64,000 bases of DNA from Sphingopyxis sp. Root154 (GTDB taxonomy: Bacteria; Pseudomonadota; Alphaproteobacteria; Sphingomonadales; Sphingomonadaceae). This document shows, piece after piece, positions 33,452 to 42,218 of this stretch. The position numbers were made by a program, and so were the translations under genes. The notes under the pieces are model-generated. The model searched no databases and was not told where the DNA came from. It was given only the letters and a program-made list of their open reading frames with translations. Location of the stretch: assembly GCF_001427105.1 (NCBI RefSeq), contig NZ_LMGI01000001.1, positions 1,116,001 to 1,180,000 of the forward strand, written 5' to 3'. Numbering within the stretch: position 1 is the stretch's first letter; every line of letters starts with the position of its first letter.

Positions 33452-34096
33452 CTAAGCTGATCCTTGCGCCAGAAGGGTCGACAGTTGTTCAAATCCGCCC
33501 GGAACGTCTTCCCAGAATGCCGACATGCCATGTGGATACCGCTCGATCAGGTCGGCCAATAGCGGCGCGCTGCGAGGTTCAAAAAGTCGCGCCAGCCAGC
33601 CAGACAAAGGCATCCCGGCGTAAGCAGCACCACATAATACGCTCTCCGCCTGACTGCTGACGAGCCAATCCTCCGCAGCATCCCTCAAATCCTGCTCAAT
33701 CGCGTAATCAAACCACGCATCAACAAACTGGCAGACGGCTTCTTTTTCGATCGTTTCCCATGTGGTCCAGCGGGCACGCTCAAGTTTCCCGAGCACAATC
33801 TCCGTGTCTGGAATCTCGAAAGGAGAAAATGCGGCAAGTTCAAAAATGCGTGGCAACAGATAATGAAAATCGCGGTCACCTCCCACCGTGAGGTAAGCAC
33901 CGGAAATATATCGCCAGAGCGCGTGCCCGCTCAATTCCCGCAATGGCGTGCTCAACAAAACATCCACACCGCGTGTGTCAATGCAGCAGGGGCAGCCTTC
34001 GATGACCGGGGGAGGCGGAGCCGAGAAAACATCATACAGCTTTTCGACCGCGGTCGCCAATTTCGAGCAAACTGGAGTAGCCACGGACGCATTCAT
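33452..34096 (-). CDS. low-GC orphan hypothetical protein
   Basis: The 214-residue soluble protein has GC content visibly below the neighbours. It has a Pro-rich stretch and CPCC (residues 35-38) near the N-terminus, then RYISGAYLTVGGDRDFHYLLPRIFELA, a mid-region Trp-rich helix (WTTWETIEKEAVCQFVDAWFDYAI) and a C-terminal GMPLSGWLARLFEPRSAP. No family is recognised. The composition and isolation suggest horizontal transfer. It sits on the minus strand between a HAD gene and a LysR regulator. Confidence 0.7.
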   Translation of the reverse strand: MNASVATPVCSKLATAVEKLYDVFSAPPPPVIEGCPCCIDTRGVDVLLSTPLRELSGHALWRYISGAYLTVGGDRDFHYLLPRIFELAAFSPFEIPDTEIVLGKLERARWTTWETIEKEAVCQFVDAWFDYAIEQDLRDAAEDWLVSSQAESVLCGAAYAGMPLSGWLARLFEPRSAPLLADLIERYPHGMSAFWEDVPGGFEQLSTLLAQGSA

Positions 34097-34154
34097 ACTA
34101 TCAAGATACGACCCAGCTTGAATGTTCGCAACTGGTCGATCGCCGCCATTCGGC

Positions 34155-35048
34155 TCAGGCCGCGGCTTCGGCGAGGTTCAGCTTCGCCGCGCGTTCGAAG
34201 ATTTGCGTCAGCACGGGTTCGGTGTCGGCAACGCGCATCGCGACGTGAAACTCGACCGGGGTGAGCGCTGGCATGCCGTCGATCTGGGCGAGCGCGCCGC
34301 TCGCGACCTCGCCGCGCACCATCGGTTGCGGGAAAATGCCGATACCCCCGCCCGCCTTCGCAATGTCGATCATCGTGCGCGCATTGTTGCAGAGGTTGAG
34401 CGATTTCTGCGCGATGCGCGACGCCGCGATCGCCTCGCGCATCCGGCCGTGGATCGGCGAATGGCTGGCGAGCGACCAGACGGGAAGCGCCGCCTCGCCG
34501 CCGGCAAAGGCCGACGCGACCGCGGGGCTCGCGAGCCAGACCAGTTCGACCGCGCCGATTGGGCTCGTTTTGAGCGCCGGATGCGCGATCGGTCCCGCCG
34601 CAAAGGCGATGTCGGTACGTCCGGTCAGAAGCTGCTGGATCAGGTTCGCGGTGAGGTCGATTTCGATTTCGAGCCCGACATTGGGCATGTCGGCCTTGAG
34701 CCCCGCGACGAAGGCGGGAAGGCAGCTCGCCGCCGCAATCTCGCCCGCGCCGATGCGCACGACCCCGCTCGCCTCGCCGTAACCGCCGCTGCCGAGCAGC
34801 GCGACCTGCATGTCGCGGAGCAGCGGATCGCAGTCGCGTACCAGCTTTCGCCCCGCCGCGGTGAGCGACATCGCGCGGCCTTCGCGGCGGAAGAGCGCGG
34901 TCCCGAGCCTCTGTTCGAGCTCGCGCATCCGCGCCGACACCGTCGGCTGGGTGGTGTTGAGCCGCTCGGCCGCGGCCGAAAAGGTGCCGAGCCGGTCGAT
35001 CCAGAGCAGGGTTTCGAGATGATAAAGCGAGACGCGATTGATAGACAT
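34155..35048 (-). CDS. LysR family transcriptional regulator of the CoA-transferase operon
   Basis: The 297-residue LysR regulator has the N-terminal helix-turn-helix FSAAAERLNTTQPTVSARMRELE and an effector domain (about residues 90-290). It is divergent from scoA with 90 bases between the starts, and an inverted repeat of LysR type (TAGACATCGTCTA, T-N11-A) overlaps its own start codon. The regulon is therefore probably the sco operon, with a CoA ester or keto acid as inducer. Confidence 0.9.
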   Translation of the reverse strand: MSINRVSLYHLETLLWIDRLGTFSAAAERLNTTQPTVSARMRELEQRLGTALFRREGRAMSLTAAGRKLVRDCDPLLRDMQVALLGSGGYGEASGVVRIGAGEIAAASCLPAFVAGLKADMPNVGLEIEIDLTANLIQQLLTGRTDIAFAAGPIAHPALKTSPIGAVELVWLASPAVASAFAGGEAALPVWSLASHSPIHGRMREAIAASRIAQKSLNLCNNARTMIDIAKAGGGIGIFPQPMVRGEVASGALAQIDGMPALTPVEFHVAMRVADTEPVLTQIFERAAKLNLAEAAA

Positions 35049-35055
35049 CGTCTAT
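35041..35055. promoter_or_regulatory. LysR-type box (T-N11-A) between LysR and scoA
   Basis: ATAGAC (35041-35046) and GTCTAT (35050-35055) are perfect inverted arms around ATC, and the central T-N11-A of LysR binding sites runs 35042-35054. A further palindrome CAATT-AG-AATTG lies at 35075-35086 in the AT-rich promoter gap. Confidence 0.6.
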
Positions 35056-35138
35056 GTATAATCCAAAAATCGAACAATTAGAATTGATGGATCAAATACG
35101 CCAAGGTCGCGCGCGACACCATTCAGGAGAGCCGTCCC

Positions 35139-35849
35139 ATGGGGAAGAAGCAATATCCCGACGCCGCCGCCGCCCTCGAAGGCCTGCTCTTCGACGGCAT
35201 GCAGATTTGCGCAGGCGGTTTCGGCCTTTGCGGCATTCCCGAGCGGCTGATCGACGCGATCCGCGACGCGGGCACCAAGGATCTGACGATCGCGAGCAAC
35301 AACGCCGGGATCGACGGCGAAGGGCTGGGCAAGCTGCTCCGCACCAAGCAGGTCAAGAAGATGATCTCGTCTTACGTGGGCGAGAACAAGGAGTTCGAAC
35401 GCCAATATCTGGCGGGCGAGCTCGAGGTCGAATTCTGCCCGCAGGGTACGCTCGCCGAGCGCTGCCGCGCGGGCGGCGCGGGCATCCCCGGCTTCTACAC
35501 CAAGACCGGCGTCGGCACGCTCGTCGCCGAGGGCAAGGAAGTGAAGAATTTCGACGGGCAGGACTATATCCTCGAACGCGGCATCTTCGCCGACCTGGCG
35601 ATCATCAAGGGGTGGAAGGCCGACGAGAGCGGCAACCTCATTTTCCGCAAGACCGCGCGCAACTTCAACCAGCCGATGGCGACCGCGGCAAAGATCTGCG
35701 TCGCCGAAGTCGAGGAAATCGTCCCCGTCGGCAGCCTCGACCCCGACGCGATCCACCTGCCCGGCATCTATGTGAAGCGCCTCGTCCTCGGCGCGCCCTA
35801 CGACAAGAAGATCGAATTCCGCACGACGCGCCCGCGCGAGACGGCGTGA
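35139..35849 (+). CDS. scoA: 3-oxoacid CoA-transferase, subunit A
   Basis: The 236-residue subunit has the family start [34 protein letters not shown] and [24 protein letters not shown] (cited in parts). It pairs with subunit B (37356-37991) to move CoA from succinyl-CoA to acetoacetate or another 3-oxoacid. ATG 35139 follows CAGGAGA. The stop overlaps the next gene (GTGA at 35846-35849). Unusually, two other genes separate it from scoB. Confidence 0.92.
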   Translation: MGKKQYPDAAAALEGLLFDGMQICAGGFGLCGIPERLIDAIRDAGTKDLTIASNNAGIDGEGLGKLLRTKQVKKMISSYVGENKEFERQYLAGELEVEFCPQGTLAERCRAGGAGIPGFYTKTGVGTLVAEGKEVKNFDGQDYILERGIFADLAIIKGWKADESGNLIFRKTARNFNQPMATAAKICVAEVEEIVPVGSLDPDAIHLPGIYVKRLVLGAPYDKKIEFRTTRPRETA

Positions 35850-36469
35850 TCACGGCCTTCGCCTTGATGTCGGCCGCCCCGACGATTGCATTGCCCGACC
35901 CGGCGGCATGGACAGTCGAGCAACGCGTCGACTATCTCGCCGACGGACAGGCGCGTTTCGCTCAGCCCGTCAGTCACGCATTGTACGAGGACCCAAAGGT
36001 TCGCGCCGAAATCCGTCGAATCGGTTTTCTGAATGGGTGCAAGCTGGTCAAGCAGGCGCGAAGAGATGTGCTCGACGCTCACTTCCCTCAACTCAAGGCG
36101 GGTTATGCGGCGGCGATCCGTAAAACGGTCGACGAAAATATGTTGAAGACCACCCGCTTTCTCTCCTTCAACGCCTCCCCGCTAATGAGCGCGAGCTTTC
36201 GCCTGCGCCGCGAGGCCGACCGGTCGATGGCATCCGAATTTGCCATGATCCGCGTCGAATTGCCCACGCGCTTTTTCGAACTTTCCGGCGCGCTCCCGAC
36301 CAACAATGACCCCGCCGCGAACCAGATCAAGCCGAAGACCGATGTTGCGGGTGCGTTGGGTATTACGGGCGATTACGACCTCGACAACGCGGGCTATCTC
36401 GGGCTGGCCTGCGCCGAAGCAATGATCGACCCCAAAGTTCGCCCGCAGATCAGTGGAGGCAGCCAATGA
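35846..36469 (+). CDS. hypothetical protein between scoA and the phosphatase
   Basis: The 207-residue protein starts at GTG 35846 in a GTGA overlap with scoA, so it is translationally coupled. ATG 35867 is an alternative. It may have a weak N-terminal hydrophobic stretch ([14 protein letters not shown]). The body is mostly helical and has [17 protein letters not shown] and [28 protein letters not shown]. No family is recognised. Its stop overlaps the next start (ATGA at 36466-36469). The long upstream frame is a shadow of scoA. Confidence 0.7.
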   Translation: MITAFALMSAAPTIALPDPAAWTVEQRVDYLADGQARFAQPVSHALYEDPKVRAEIRRIGFLNGCKLVKQARRDVLDAHFPQLKAGYAAAIRKTVDENMLKTTRFLSFNASPLMSASFRLRREADRSMASEFAMIRVELPTRFFELSGALPTNNDPAANQIKPKTDVAGALGITGDYDLDNAGYLGLACAEAMIDPKVRPQISGGSQ

Positions 36470-37359
36470 CCATAAGCAAACGCAGCCACTGGATCTGGAC
36501 AATCGCGGCTTTCGGGCTCGCGGGCTGCGCGAGCCCGCCAGCAGAGGTGGCGACGGCACCGGCTCCGCCAGCAGCCGCCGCGCCGACGGAGCCCGCCAAG
36601 CCGCCGGTCGCGCTGCAATATCTCTATGGCTCGCCCGAGGCCGCCGTGGTGGTACGAGCGACCAATGCGCGGATCGCCGATTATGGCGTGTGGCGGATCA
36701 AGCAGCGGCCGAAGGACAGCGTTGTGCTGGCCGCGGGTGCGACGATGGATGCGCCGGCCTTCGAGCCATGCGGCGACAAGCCCTTCGCTGCGGTGTTCGA
36801 CGCCGACGAGACGCTGATCTGGAACCTCGGTCCGATGCGCCATTTCGCGCAATCCGCCTACGATCCGAAGGTGTGGGACCAGTGGGAAAAGACCGGCGCC
36901 GGCAAGGCGGCCGCGATGCCCGGTTCGGTCGAGATGGTGACCAGGCTGCGCGCTGCGGGGATCACCGTTATCGCCAACACCAACCGCAGCGCGGCCAATG
37001 CCCAGGGCAGCGAGGACACGCTGCGCGCCGCCGGGCTCGGCGCGTTCAAGCATGGCGAGACTTTGTTCCTGATGGGCGACGATGCCACCGGGTCGAGCAA
37101 GGACGGCCGCCGCGCGACCATCGCGTCGAAATATTGCGTGATCATCCTTGGCGGCGACCAGCTTGGCGATTTCAGCCAGCAGTTCAACGTCAAGGATCTG
37201 CCCGCCGCGCAGCGCATGGCGCTCGCGACCAGCGCGGGCGCGACCGACCTCTGGGACAAGGGCTGGTTCCTTTTTCCCAACCCCGTCTACGGCCCGTGGG
37301 AAAAACTGGGCTGGGGCGACGCCTTCCCCTCCGACAAGCAATGGGAGCCAAGCCAATGA
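36466..37359 (+). CDS. HAD-type acid phosphatase lipoprotein (e(P4)/class C-like)
   Basis: The 297-residue lipoprotein has a lipobox GLAGC (Cys around residue 21) after a charged start and hydrophobic run, then a Pro/Ala linker. The HAD core has [12 protein letters not shown] (DxDxT-type nucleophile pair), [10 protein letters not shown] and GDQLGDF. This matches the outer-membrane acid phosphatase/5'-nucleotidase P4 class, which removes phosphate from nucleotides outside the cytoplasm. It is coupled to both neighbours (ATGA overlaps at both ends). Confidence 0.85.
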   Translation: MTISKRSHWIWTIAAFGLAGCASPPAEVATAPAPPAAAAPTEPAKPPVALQYLYGSPEAAVVVRATNARIADYGVWRIKQRPKDSVVLAAGATMDAPAFEPCGDKPFAAVFDADETLIWNLGPMRHFAQSAYDPKVWDQWEKTGAGKAAAMPGSVEMVTRLRAAGITVIANTNRSAANAQGSEDTLRAAGLGAFKHGETLFLMGDDATGSSKDGRRATIASKYCVIILGGDQLGDFSQQFNVKDLPAAQRMALATSAGATDLWDKGWFLFPNPVYGPWEKLGWGDAFPSDKQWEPSQ

Positions 37360-37991
37360 GCTGGACGCGTGATGACATGGCGGCGCGCGCCGCGAAGGAA
37401 CTGCAGGACGGCTACTACGTCAATCTCGGCATCGGCATCCCGACGCTCGTTGCGAACCATATCCCTGCGGGGATGACGGTGACGCTGCAGTCGGAAAACG
37501 GCATGCTCGGTATCGGCCCCTTCCCCTATGAGGGCGACGAGGATCCCGACCTGATCAACGCGGGCAAGCAGACGATCAGCGAGCTGCCGCAATCGGCTTA
37601 CTTCAGCTCGTCAGACAGTTTCGCGATGATTCGCGGCGGGCATATCGATCTCACCGTCTTGGGCGCGATGGAAATCGCCGAAAATGGCGACATCGCCAAC
37701 TGGATGATCCCGGGCAAAATGATCAAGGGCATGGGCGGCGCGATGGACCTCGTCGCCGGGGTCAAAAAGATCATCGTGGTGATGGAGCATAATGCCAAGG
37801 ACGGCAGCCCGAAATTCATCCCTGAATGTACGCTGCCGCTGACCGGCAAGAATGTCGTCGACATGATCATCACCGACCTCGCGGTGTTCAAGCGCGACGA
37901 TCATGAGAGCCCGTTCAAGCTGATCGAGCTGGCGCCGGGGGTGACGCCCGAGGACGTCGCCGGGAAAACGACGGCGCATTATATTGCATAA
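37356..37991 (+). CDS. scoB: 3-oxoacid CoA-transferase, subunit B
   Basis: The 211-residue subunit has [18 protein letters not shown] and the catalytic Glu in [12 protein letters not shown], the hallmark of CoA-transferase family I, followed by [19 protein letters not shown]. Together with ScoA it forms the enzyme that activates acetoacetate or a similar acid with succinyl-CoA. It starts in an ATGA overlap with the phosphatase gene and not next to scoA. Confidence 0.93.
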   Translation: MSWTRDDMAARAAKELQDGYYVNLGIGIPTLVANHIPAGMTVTLQSENGMLGIGPFPYEGDEDPDLINAGKQTISELPQSAYFSSSDSFAMIRGGHIDLTVLGAMEIAENGDIANWMIPGKMIKGMGGAMDLVAGVKKIIVVMEHNAKDGSPKFIPECTLPLTGKNVVDMIITDLAVFKRDDHESPFKLIELAPGVTPEDVAGKTTAHYIA

Positions 37992-38433
37992 TGTCGCGGC
38001 CAACCCCGGCTCCACCTGGCTGATTATCGGCGGGTGGCTGTCGGTTCTGGCCGCGCTGCTTCATATCGCCTGCATTTTCGGCGGCGCCGATTGGTATCGC
38101 TTCTTCGGCGCCGGCGAAGGCATGGCGCGCGCGGCGGCGCGCGGCGATCTGCGACCGACGCTGATCACGCTCGCGATCGGTGCTGTCTTGCTGGTCTGGG
38201 CGGGCTATGCCTTTTCGGGCGCCGGAGCACTTCCACGCTTGCCGCTCTTGCGGACGGGGCTGATCGTCATCAGCGCCATCTATCTGCTCCGCGGGCTCCT
38301 TTTCATACCGCTCCATCTGTGGCGTCCTTACCATACCGACGGTTTCGCGATCTGGTCTTCGCTGATCGTCTTTGTCTACGGTGCGGTTTATGCCGCCGGG
38401 ACGTTCAAAGCGTGGGACCATCTAGCGCCCTGA
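37984..38433 (+). CDS. small four-helix membrane protein
   Basis: The 149-residue protein has four hydrophobic segments ([59 protein letters not shown] and [17 protein letters not shown]; each cited in part). Only TTG at 37984 lies early enough to keep the first helix, and it overlaps the scoB stop; there is no ATG before the second helix. No family is recognised. Position at the end of the scoAB operon suggests co-expression. Confidence 0.6.
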   Translation: MHNVAANPGSTWLIIGGWLSVLAALLHIACIFGGADWYRFFGAGEGMARAAARGDLRPTLITLAIGAVLLVWAGYAFSGAGALPRLPLLRTGLIVISAIYLLRGLLFIPLHLWRPYHTDGFAIWSSLIVFVYGAVYAAGTFKAWDHLAP

Positions 38434-38476
38434 GGGGTGACGGCGGCGGATGTCGCGGCTAAGACGACGGCCAATC

Positions 38477-39784
38477 ATGAGGTCGCAGTCCAAAAACAAG
38501 TCCAGGAAGCCGGTTTTCACCTATCTCATCGCGATCCTCGCGTTGGGGTTGGCGGGCTGGTTTGGCATTCACGCGCTCGGCGGGAAGCACCCGCTCGCCA
38601 GCGTTCCGATCCCGATCAAGGCGCCGGAAAACCTGCCCGACACGCCCGCTGAATGGCGCGGCCGGATCGATTATCGCGCGCTCGACGGGCAACTCGCCGC
38701 GCTGTCGCAGCGGCCCGAAATGGCGGGCCTCGCGGTGGCGGTGGTCGAAGACGGCAAGCTCAGCTTTGTCCGCACCTATGGTGTCGCCGACAAGTCGACC
38801 GGCGCGCCGGTCACGCCGCAAACGCTGTTCCGCTGGGCGTCGGTGTCCAAGACCGCAACGGGGGCCCTGGCGGCGGCGCTGGCCAAGGATGGCAAGGTCG
38901 ATCTGGACCGGTCGGTTGCCAGCTGGCGCACGTCGCTGCGCCTTCCCGGCGGCGCCGAGGAACGGATCACGGTGGGCGACCTGCTCGCTCAGCGGACCGG
39001 CCTCACCAAAAACGCCTATGACGAAAAGCTGGAGGAAGGGCAGAGCCCGCAGCTGCTACGCGCGAGCCTTGCCCTCGCACCGCTGCAATGCGAGCCCGGA
39101 ACCTGCCACACTTACCAGAATGTCGCCTTCGACACGGCGAGCGAGATATTGGGCAAGGCCGCCAACGAGCTGTTCGCCGACGCGGTCGAAGACCGGTTTT
39201 TCCGCCCGCTCGGCATGGTCAGCGCGGGCTATGGGAAGGAGCGGCTGACGAGCGCCAAGGATTGGGCGAAACCGCACCGCGGCGCGCAGGTGCGCCCGAT
39301 CAAGGAGGCCTATTGGCGCGTTCCCGCCGCCGCGGGGGTCGAAAGCGATATCGTCGATTTCGCGACCTGGATGCGGGCGATGATGGGCAGCCGTCCCGAT
39401 GTGCTCCCGGGCGAGGTGCTGCAGATCGCGCATCGCCCGCGCGTCGGCACGGGGCGGCTCTATGGCGGCACCTTGCGGGCGGCCACGGGCGATGCGGGCT
39501 ACGGCCTCGGCTGGCGCAGCTTCACCTATGCCGGCGGCCGGCTCGAAGGCCATTCGGGCGCGGTGGAGGGCTATCGCGCGACGATGATTTTCGAACCGTC
39601 CACGCGGACGGGCGTCGTCGCGCTGTGGAACAGCGATTGGGGTTTTCCCTTCCGCATCCCGTTCACGGTGATCGACAGCTATCACAAGCGCGACGACGCG
39701 GGCTGGCTCGACCTCAGCGAGTTGCCCCCGCCGGCGGGCGGCGCCGCCAAGCCCGAACCGGTTGCCGTGGAGCCGAAAAGGTAG
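38477..39784 (+). CDS. serine hydrolase of the beta-lactamase/PBP family
   Basis: The 435-residue protein starts at ATG 38477 with an N-terminal membrane anchor or signal (YLIAILALGLAGWFGI). The serine active site is S-x-x-K in WASVSKTATG, with Y-x-N as HTYQNVAFD and a C-terminal HSGAVEGYRA. This is the class C/PBP4* layout: esterase, peptidase or D-amino peptidase acting outside the cytoplasm. The substrate is unknown. The gene begins 43 bases after the preceding membrane protein gene. Confidence 0.85.
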   Translation: MRSQSKNKSRKPVFTYLIAILALGLAGWFGIHALGGKHPLASVPIPIKAPENLPDTPAEWRGRIDYRALDGQLAALSQRPEMAGLAVAVVEDGKLSFVRTYGVADKSTGAPVTPQTLFRWASVSKTATGALAAALAKDGKVDLDRSVASWRTSLRLPGGAEERITVGDLLAQRTGLTKNAYDEKLEEGQSPQLLRASLALAPLQCEPGTCHTYQNVAFDTASEILGKAANELFADAVEDRFFRPLGMVSAGYGKERLTSAKDWAKPHRGAQVRPIKEAYWRVPAAAGVESDIVDFATWMRAMMGSRPDVLPGEVLQIAHRPRVGTGRLYGGTLRAATGDAGYGLGWRSFTYAGGRLEGHSGAVEGYRATMIFEPSTRTGVVALWNSDWGFPFRIPFTVIDSYHKRDDAGWLDLSELPPPAGGAAKPEPVAVEPKR

Positions 39785-39850
39785 CCGCCTTCCACACGGG
39801 CCGCCGCCTGTGTATGAGGCGCGCGGACAAGGCCGAGAGGAGATTCATCG

Positions 39851-40828
39851 ATGCGCGTACTGCTGACCGGATCATCGGGTTGGCTGGGGCGCTATCTGGC
39901 TCCCCTGCTCGCCGAAAACGGGCATGAGGTCACGGGACTCGATGTTGTTCCGGGCACGCACACGCAGGTGATCGGCACCGTTGCCGACCGCGCGCTGATC
40001 GACCGGACGATGGGCGAACATGGCATCGAGGCGGTGATCCACGGCGGCGCGCTGCACAAGCCCGACATCGTGCGTTATCCGCGCCAAGCCTTCGTCGACG
40101 TCAATGTCAGCGGCACGCTTAACCTGATCGAAGCCGCTGTCGCGGCGGGCAACGACCGCTTCCTCTTCACCTCGACCACCTCGCTGATGATCCGCGCCGA
40201 TGTGCGCGAAGGCGCGGGCGAAGCAGGCGCATGGTGGATGGACGAGGATTTCGGTCCGATCGAACCGCGCAACATCTATGGCATCACCAAGCTCGCCGCC
40301 GAGCAGGCGTGCAAGCTGGTGCACCGCGAGCATGGTATCGCTGTCGCGATCCTGCGCACCGGGCGTTTTTTTCCCGAGGATGACGATACGCACGCGGTGC
40401 CAAGCGGGCCGAACCTCAAGGCCAACGAGCTACTCCATCGCCGTCTGACGGTCGAGGACGCCGCAGCGGCACATCTCGCAGCGCTTGAGACCGCGCCGCA
40501 GATCGGCTGCGACACGTTCATCATCTCGGCCCCGCCGCCCTTTGCGCGCGAGGACGCCGAAGAACTGGCCCGCGATGCCCGTGCGGTTATCGCGCGTCAT
40601 CATCCCGATGCGGCCGCGCTCTATGCCGCGCAAGGCTGGGTGCTGCCCGAGACGATCGACCGCGTCTACGATCCGTCGCGCGCCGAACGCCGCTTCGGCT
40701 GGCGCGCCGCGACCGATTTCGGCAGCGTGCTCACGGCGCTGCGCGAAGGCGCCGAACTGCCCTTCGCGCACGATCCCGACTATACCTCCCCCATCATCGC
40801 ACAGGAGCGCCAGGCATGTATGTGCTGA
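39851..40828 (+). CDS. NAD(P)-dependent epimerase/dehydratase family protein
   Basis: The 325-residue extended SDR has the nucleotide loop TGSSGWLGRYLAPLL (G-x-x-G-x-x-G at residues 7-13) and catalytic YGITKLAAEQ (Y-x-x-x-K). The sequence AAEQ and RTGRFFPEDD mark the sugar-epimerase/dehydratase or reductase branch. The substrate is unknown. RBS AGGAGATT precedes ATG 39851. The end overlaps the GST gene by 13 bases. Confidence 0.85.
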   Translation: MRVLLTGSSGWLGRYLAPLLAENGHEVTGLDVVPGTHTQVIGTVADRALIDRTMGEHGIEAVIHGGALHKPDIVRYPRQAFVDVNVSGTLNLIEAAVAAGNDRFLFTSTTSLMIRADVREGAGEAGAWWMDEDFGPIEPRNIYGITKLAAEQACKLVHREHGIAVAILRTGRFFPEDDDTHAVPSGPNLKANELLHRRLTVEDAAAAHLAALETAPQIGCDTFIISAPPPFAREDAEELARDARAVIARHHPDAAALYAAQGWVLPETIDRVYDPSRAERRFGWRAATDFGSVLTALREGAELPFAHDPDYTSPIIAQERQACMC

Positions 40829-41496
40829 TCACCGCCAACCGCAATTATTCGAGTTGGTCGCTGCGTCCGTGGGTATTGATGCGCGCGCTCGGCATTGCGT
40901 TCGAAGACCAGATCGAGCCCTTCACCAACCCGATCAACTATGACGAATTCCGCAGCTTTTCGCCGACCGGGCAAGTGCCCGCGCTGCTCGACGAAGGGCG
41001 GACGGTGTATGATTCGCTCGGTATCACGCTCTACCTCGCCGACCGGCATGAGGGGGTGTGGCCGACCGACCCCGATGCGCGCGCGTGGGCGCAGTGCGCG
41101 GCGGCGGAAATGCACAGCGGCTTTTCGGCACTGCGGGGCGATTGCACGATGAATGTCGGGGTTCGCGTGACGCCCAAGCCGCCATCGGGTGCGCTCAGGC
41201 TCGACGTCGCACGCATCCGCGAATTGTTCGCCGAGGGCCTGTCGCGTTTCGGCGGCCCCTTCCTCGCGGGCGACCGCTTTACCGCGGTCGATGCCTTCTT
41301 CGCCCCGGTCGCTTTCCGTATCCGCACCTATGGCCTCGACGTTGGCGCAGGACAGGCGTGGGTCGACCATATGCTTGCGCAGCCGGCGATGCAGGACTGG
41401 GAACGCCAGGCGCTCGCCGAAAGCTGGCGCGAAGAAGGCCACGAGGCGGAATTGTTGGCGGCAGGCGCGATTACGGCAGATTACCGGACGGCCTAG
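40816..41496 (+). CDS. glutathione S-transferase family protein
   Basis: The 226-residue protein has an N-terminal thioredoxin-like domain (ITANRNYSSWSLRPWVLMRALG) with a Ser-rich active-site start, SPTGQVPALLDEG (the cis-Pro) and DSLGITLYLADRH. A helical C-terminal domain contains GDRFTAVDAFFAPV. It is a typical bacterial GST of unknown substrate. The 3' end overlaps the convergent crtZ gene by 4 bases. Confidence 0.88.
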   Translation: MYVLITANRNYSSWSLRPWVLMRALGIAFEDQIEPFTNPINYDEFRSFSPTGQVPALLDEGRTVYDSLGITLYLADRHEGVWPTDPDARAWAQCAAAEMHSGFSALRGDCTMNVGVRVTPKPPSGALRLDVARIRELFAEGLSRFGGPFLAGDRFTAVDAFFAPVAFRIRTYGLDVGAGQAWVDHMLAQPAMQDWERQALAESWREEGHEAELLAAGAITADYRTA

Positions 41497-42011
41497 TCGG
41501 CAAGCGCCTCACGCACCACTGCGACCCCCGTCTCGCGCTGCGCCTTAAGTTCGGCCTTCAGCTTCGCCGGATCGCGCGAGAAGACGAAGCCGAAGCTGAC
41601 CCCGCCATCCTTGCCAATCGTTGCGTGATGGAGCTTGTGCGCCTGCACCAGCCGCTTCGCATAGCCGCGCCGCGGCACCCAGCGGAAATAGCGCTGATGG
41701 ACGAGCCCGTCGTGCACCAGCGTGTAGATAATGCCGTAGAAGAGGACGCCGAGTCCGATCCACGTTCCCGGTTCCCATGCCGAGGCACCCATGATCATCG
41801 GGCTGCCGACAACGAACATCGAAATGCTCAGCGCGGCGCCGACGAGGCCGAACATGTCGTTCTTTTCGAGCATCTTGTCGTGAGGTTCGTGATGGTCGCG
41901 GTGCCAGGCCCAGCCGAAGCCGTGCATGATATATTTGTGGCTCGCCCAGGCGACAAACTCCATCGCCGCGACGGTGGCGAGAATGAGCGCGATGGTGGCG
42001 GGCGTCGACAT
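41493..42011 (-). CDS. crtZ: beta-carotene hydroxylase
   Basis: The 172-residue membrane enzyme has the histidine boxes of the CrtZ/fatty-acid-hydroxylase family: HKYIMH (H25, H30), HRDHH (H37, H40, H41), a later HQRYF and HKLHH. Four hydrophobic segments are seen. It hydroxylates the beta-ionone rings of carotenoids to make zeaxanthin-type pigments, as in the yellow sphingomonads. No other carotenoid gene is in the window. The longer upstream frame is an artefact of antisense to leuC. Confidence 0.88.
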   Translation of the reverse strand: MSTPATIALILATVAAMEFVAWASHKYIMHGFGWAWHRDHHEPHDKMLEKNDMFGLVGAALSISMFVVGSPMIMGASAWEPGTWIGLGVLFYGIIYTLVHDGLVHQRYFRWVPRRGYAKRLVQAHKLHHATIGKDGGVSFGFVFSRDPAKLKAELKAQRETGVAVVREALAD

Positions 42012-42054
42012 GGAGGGATTATAGGCTCTTTGAGTGCCTGAAACCACCTCCCCT

Positions 42055-42134
42055 CTTTCGTCATGCCGGACTTGATCCGGCATCCACCCCACGACCGGAC
42101 CATGGACCCCGGAGCAAGTCCGGGGTGACGAAAG
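42055..42134. repeat. 80-bp palindromic intergenic repeat with two hairpins
   Basis: The outer arms CTTTCGTCA (42055-42063) and TGACGAAAG (42126-42134) are inverted. Inside are two perfect 8-bp stems: 42063-42070 with 42076-42083, and 42106-42113 with 42119-42126, each with a 5-base loop (CTTGA, GCAAG). This is a known style of alphaproteobacterial intergenic repeat. A half copy with the same TGACGAAAG tail is at 1993-2019. Confidence 0.75.
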
Positions 42135-42218
42135 AAAGGGCAAGAGCCGCGCGACCGAAAATTGCGTTTTTGATCGCCACTCGCTTGCATTGTTGTCGCG
42201 CAGGCTTAAGTGAACCGC

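Noticed and set aside
33452..34096. Toxin, antitoxin or immunity gene
   Set aside because: There is no partner gene next to it, no known toxin or immunity motif, and the size alone is not evidence.
35054..35845. Plus-strand frame through scoA joined to the hypothetical gene at 35846
   Set aside because: The upstream part is an out-of-frame shadow of scoA. Only the part from GTG 35846 reads like protein and has a coupled start.
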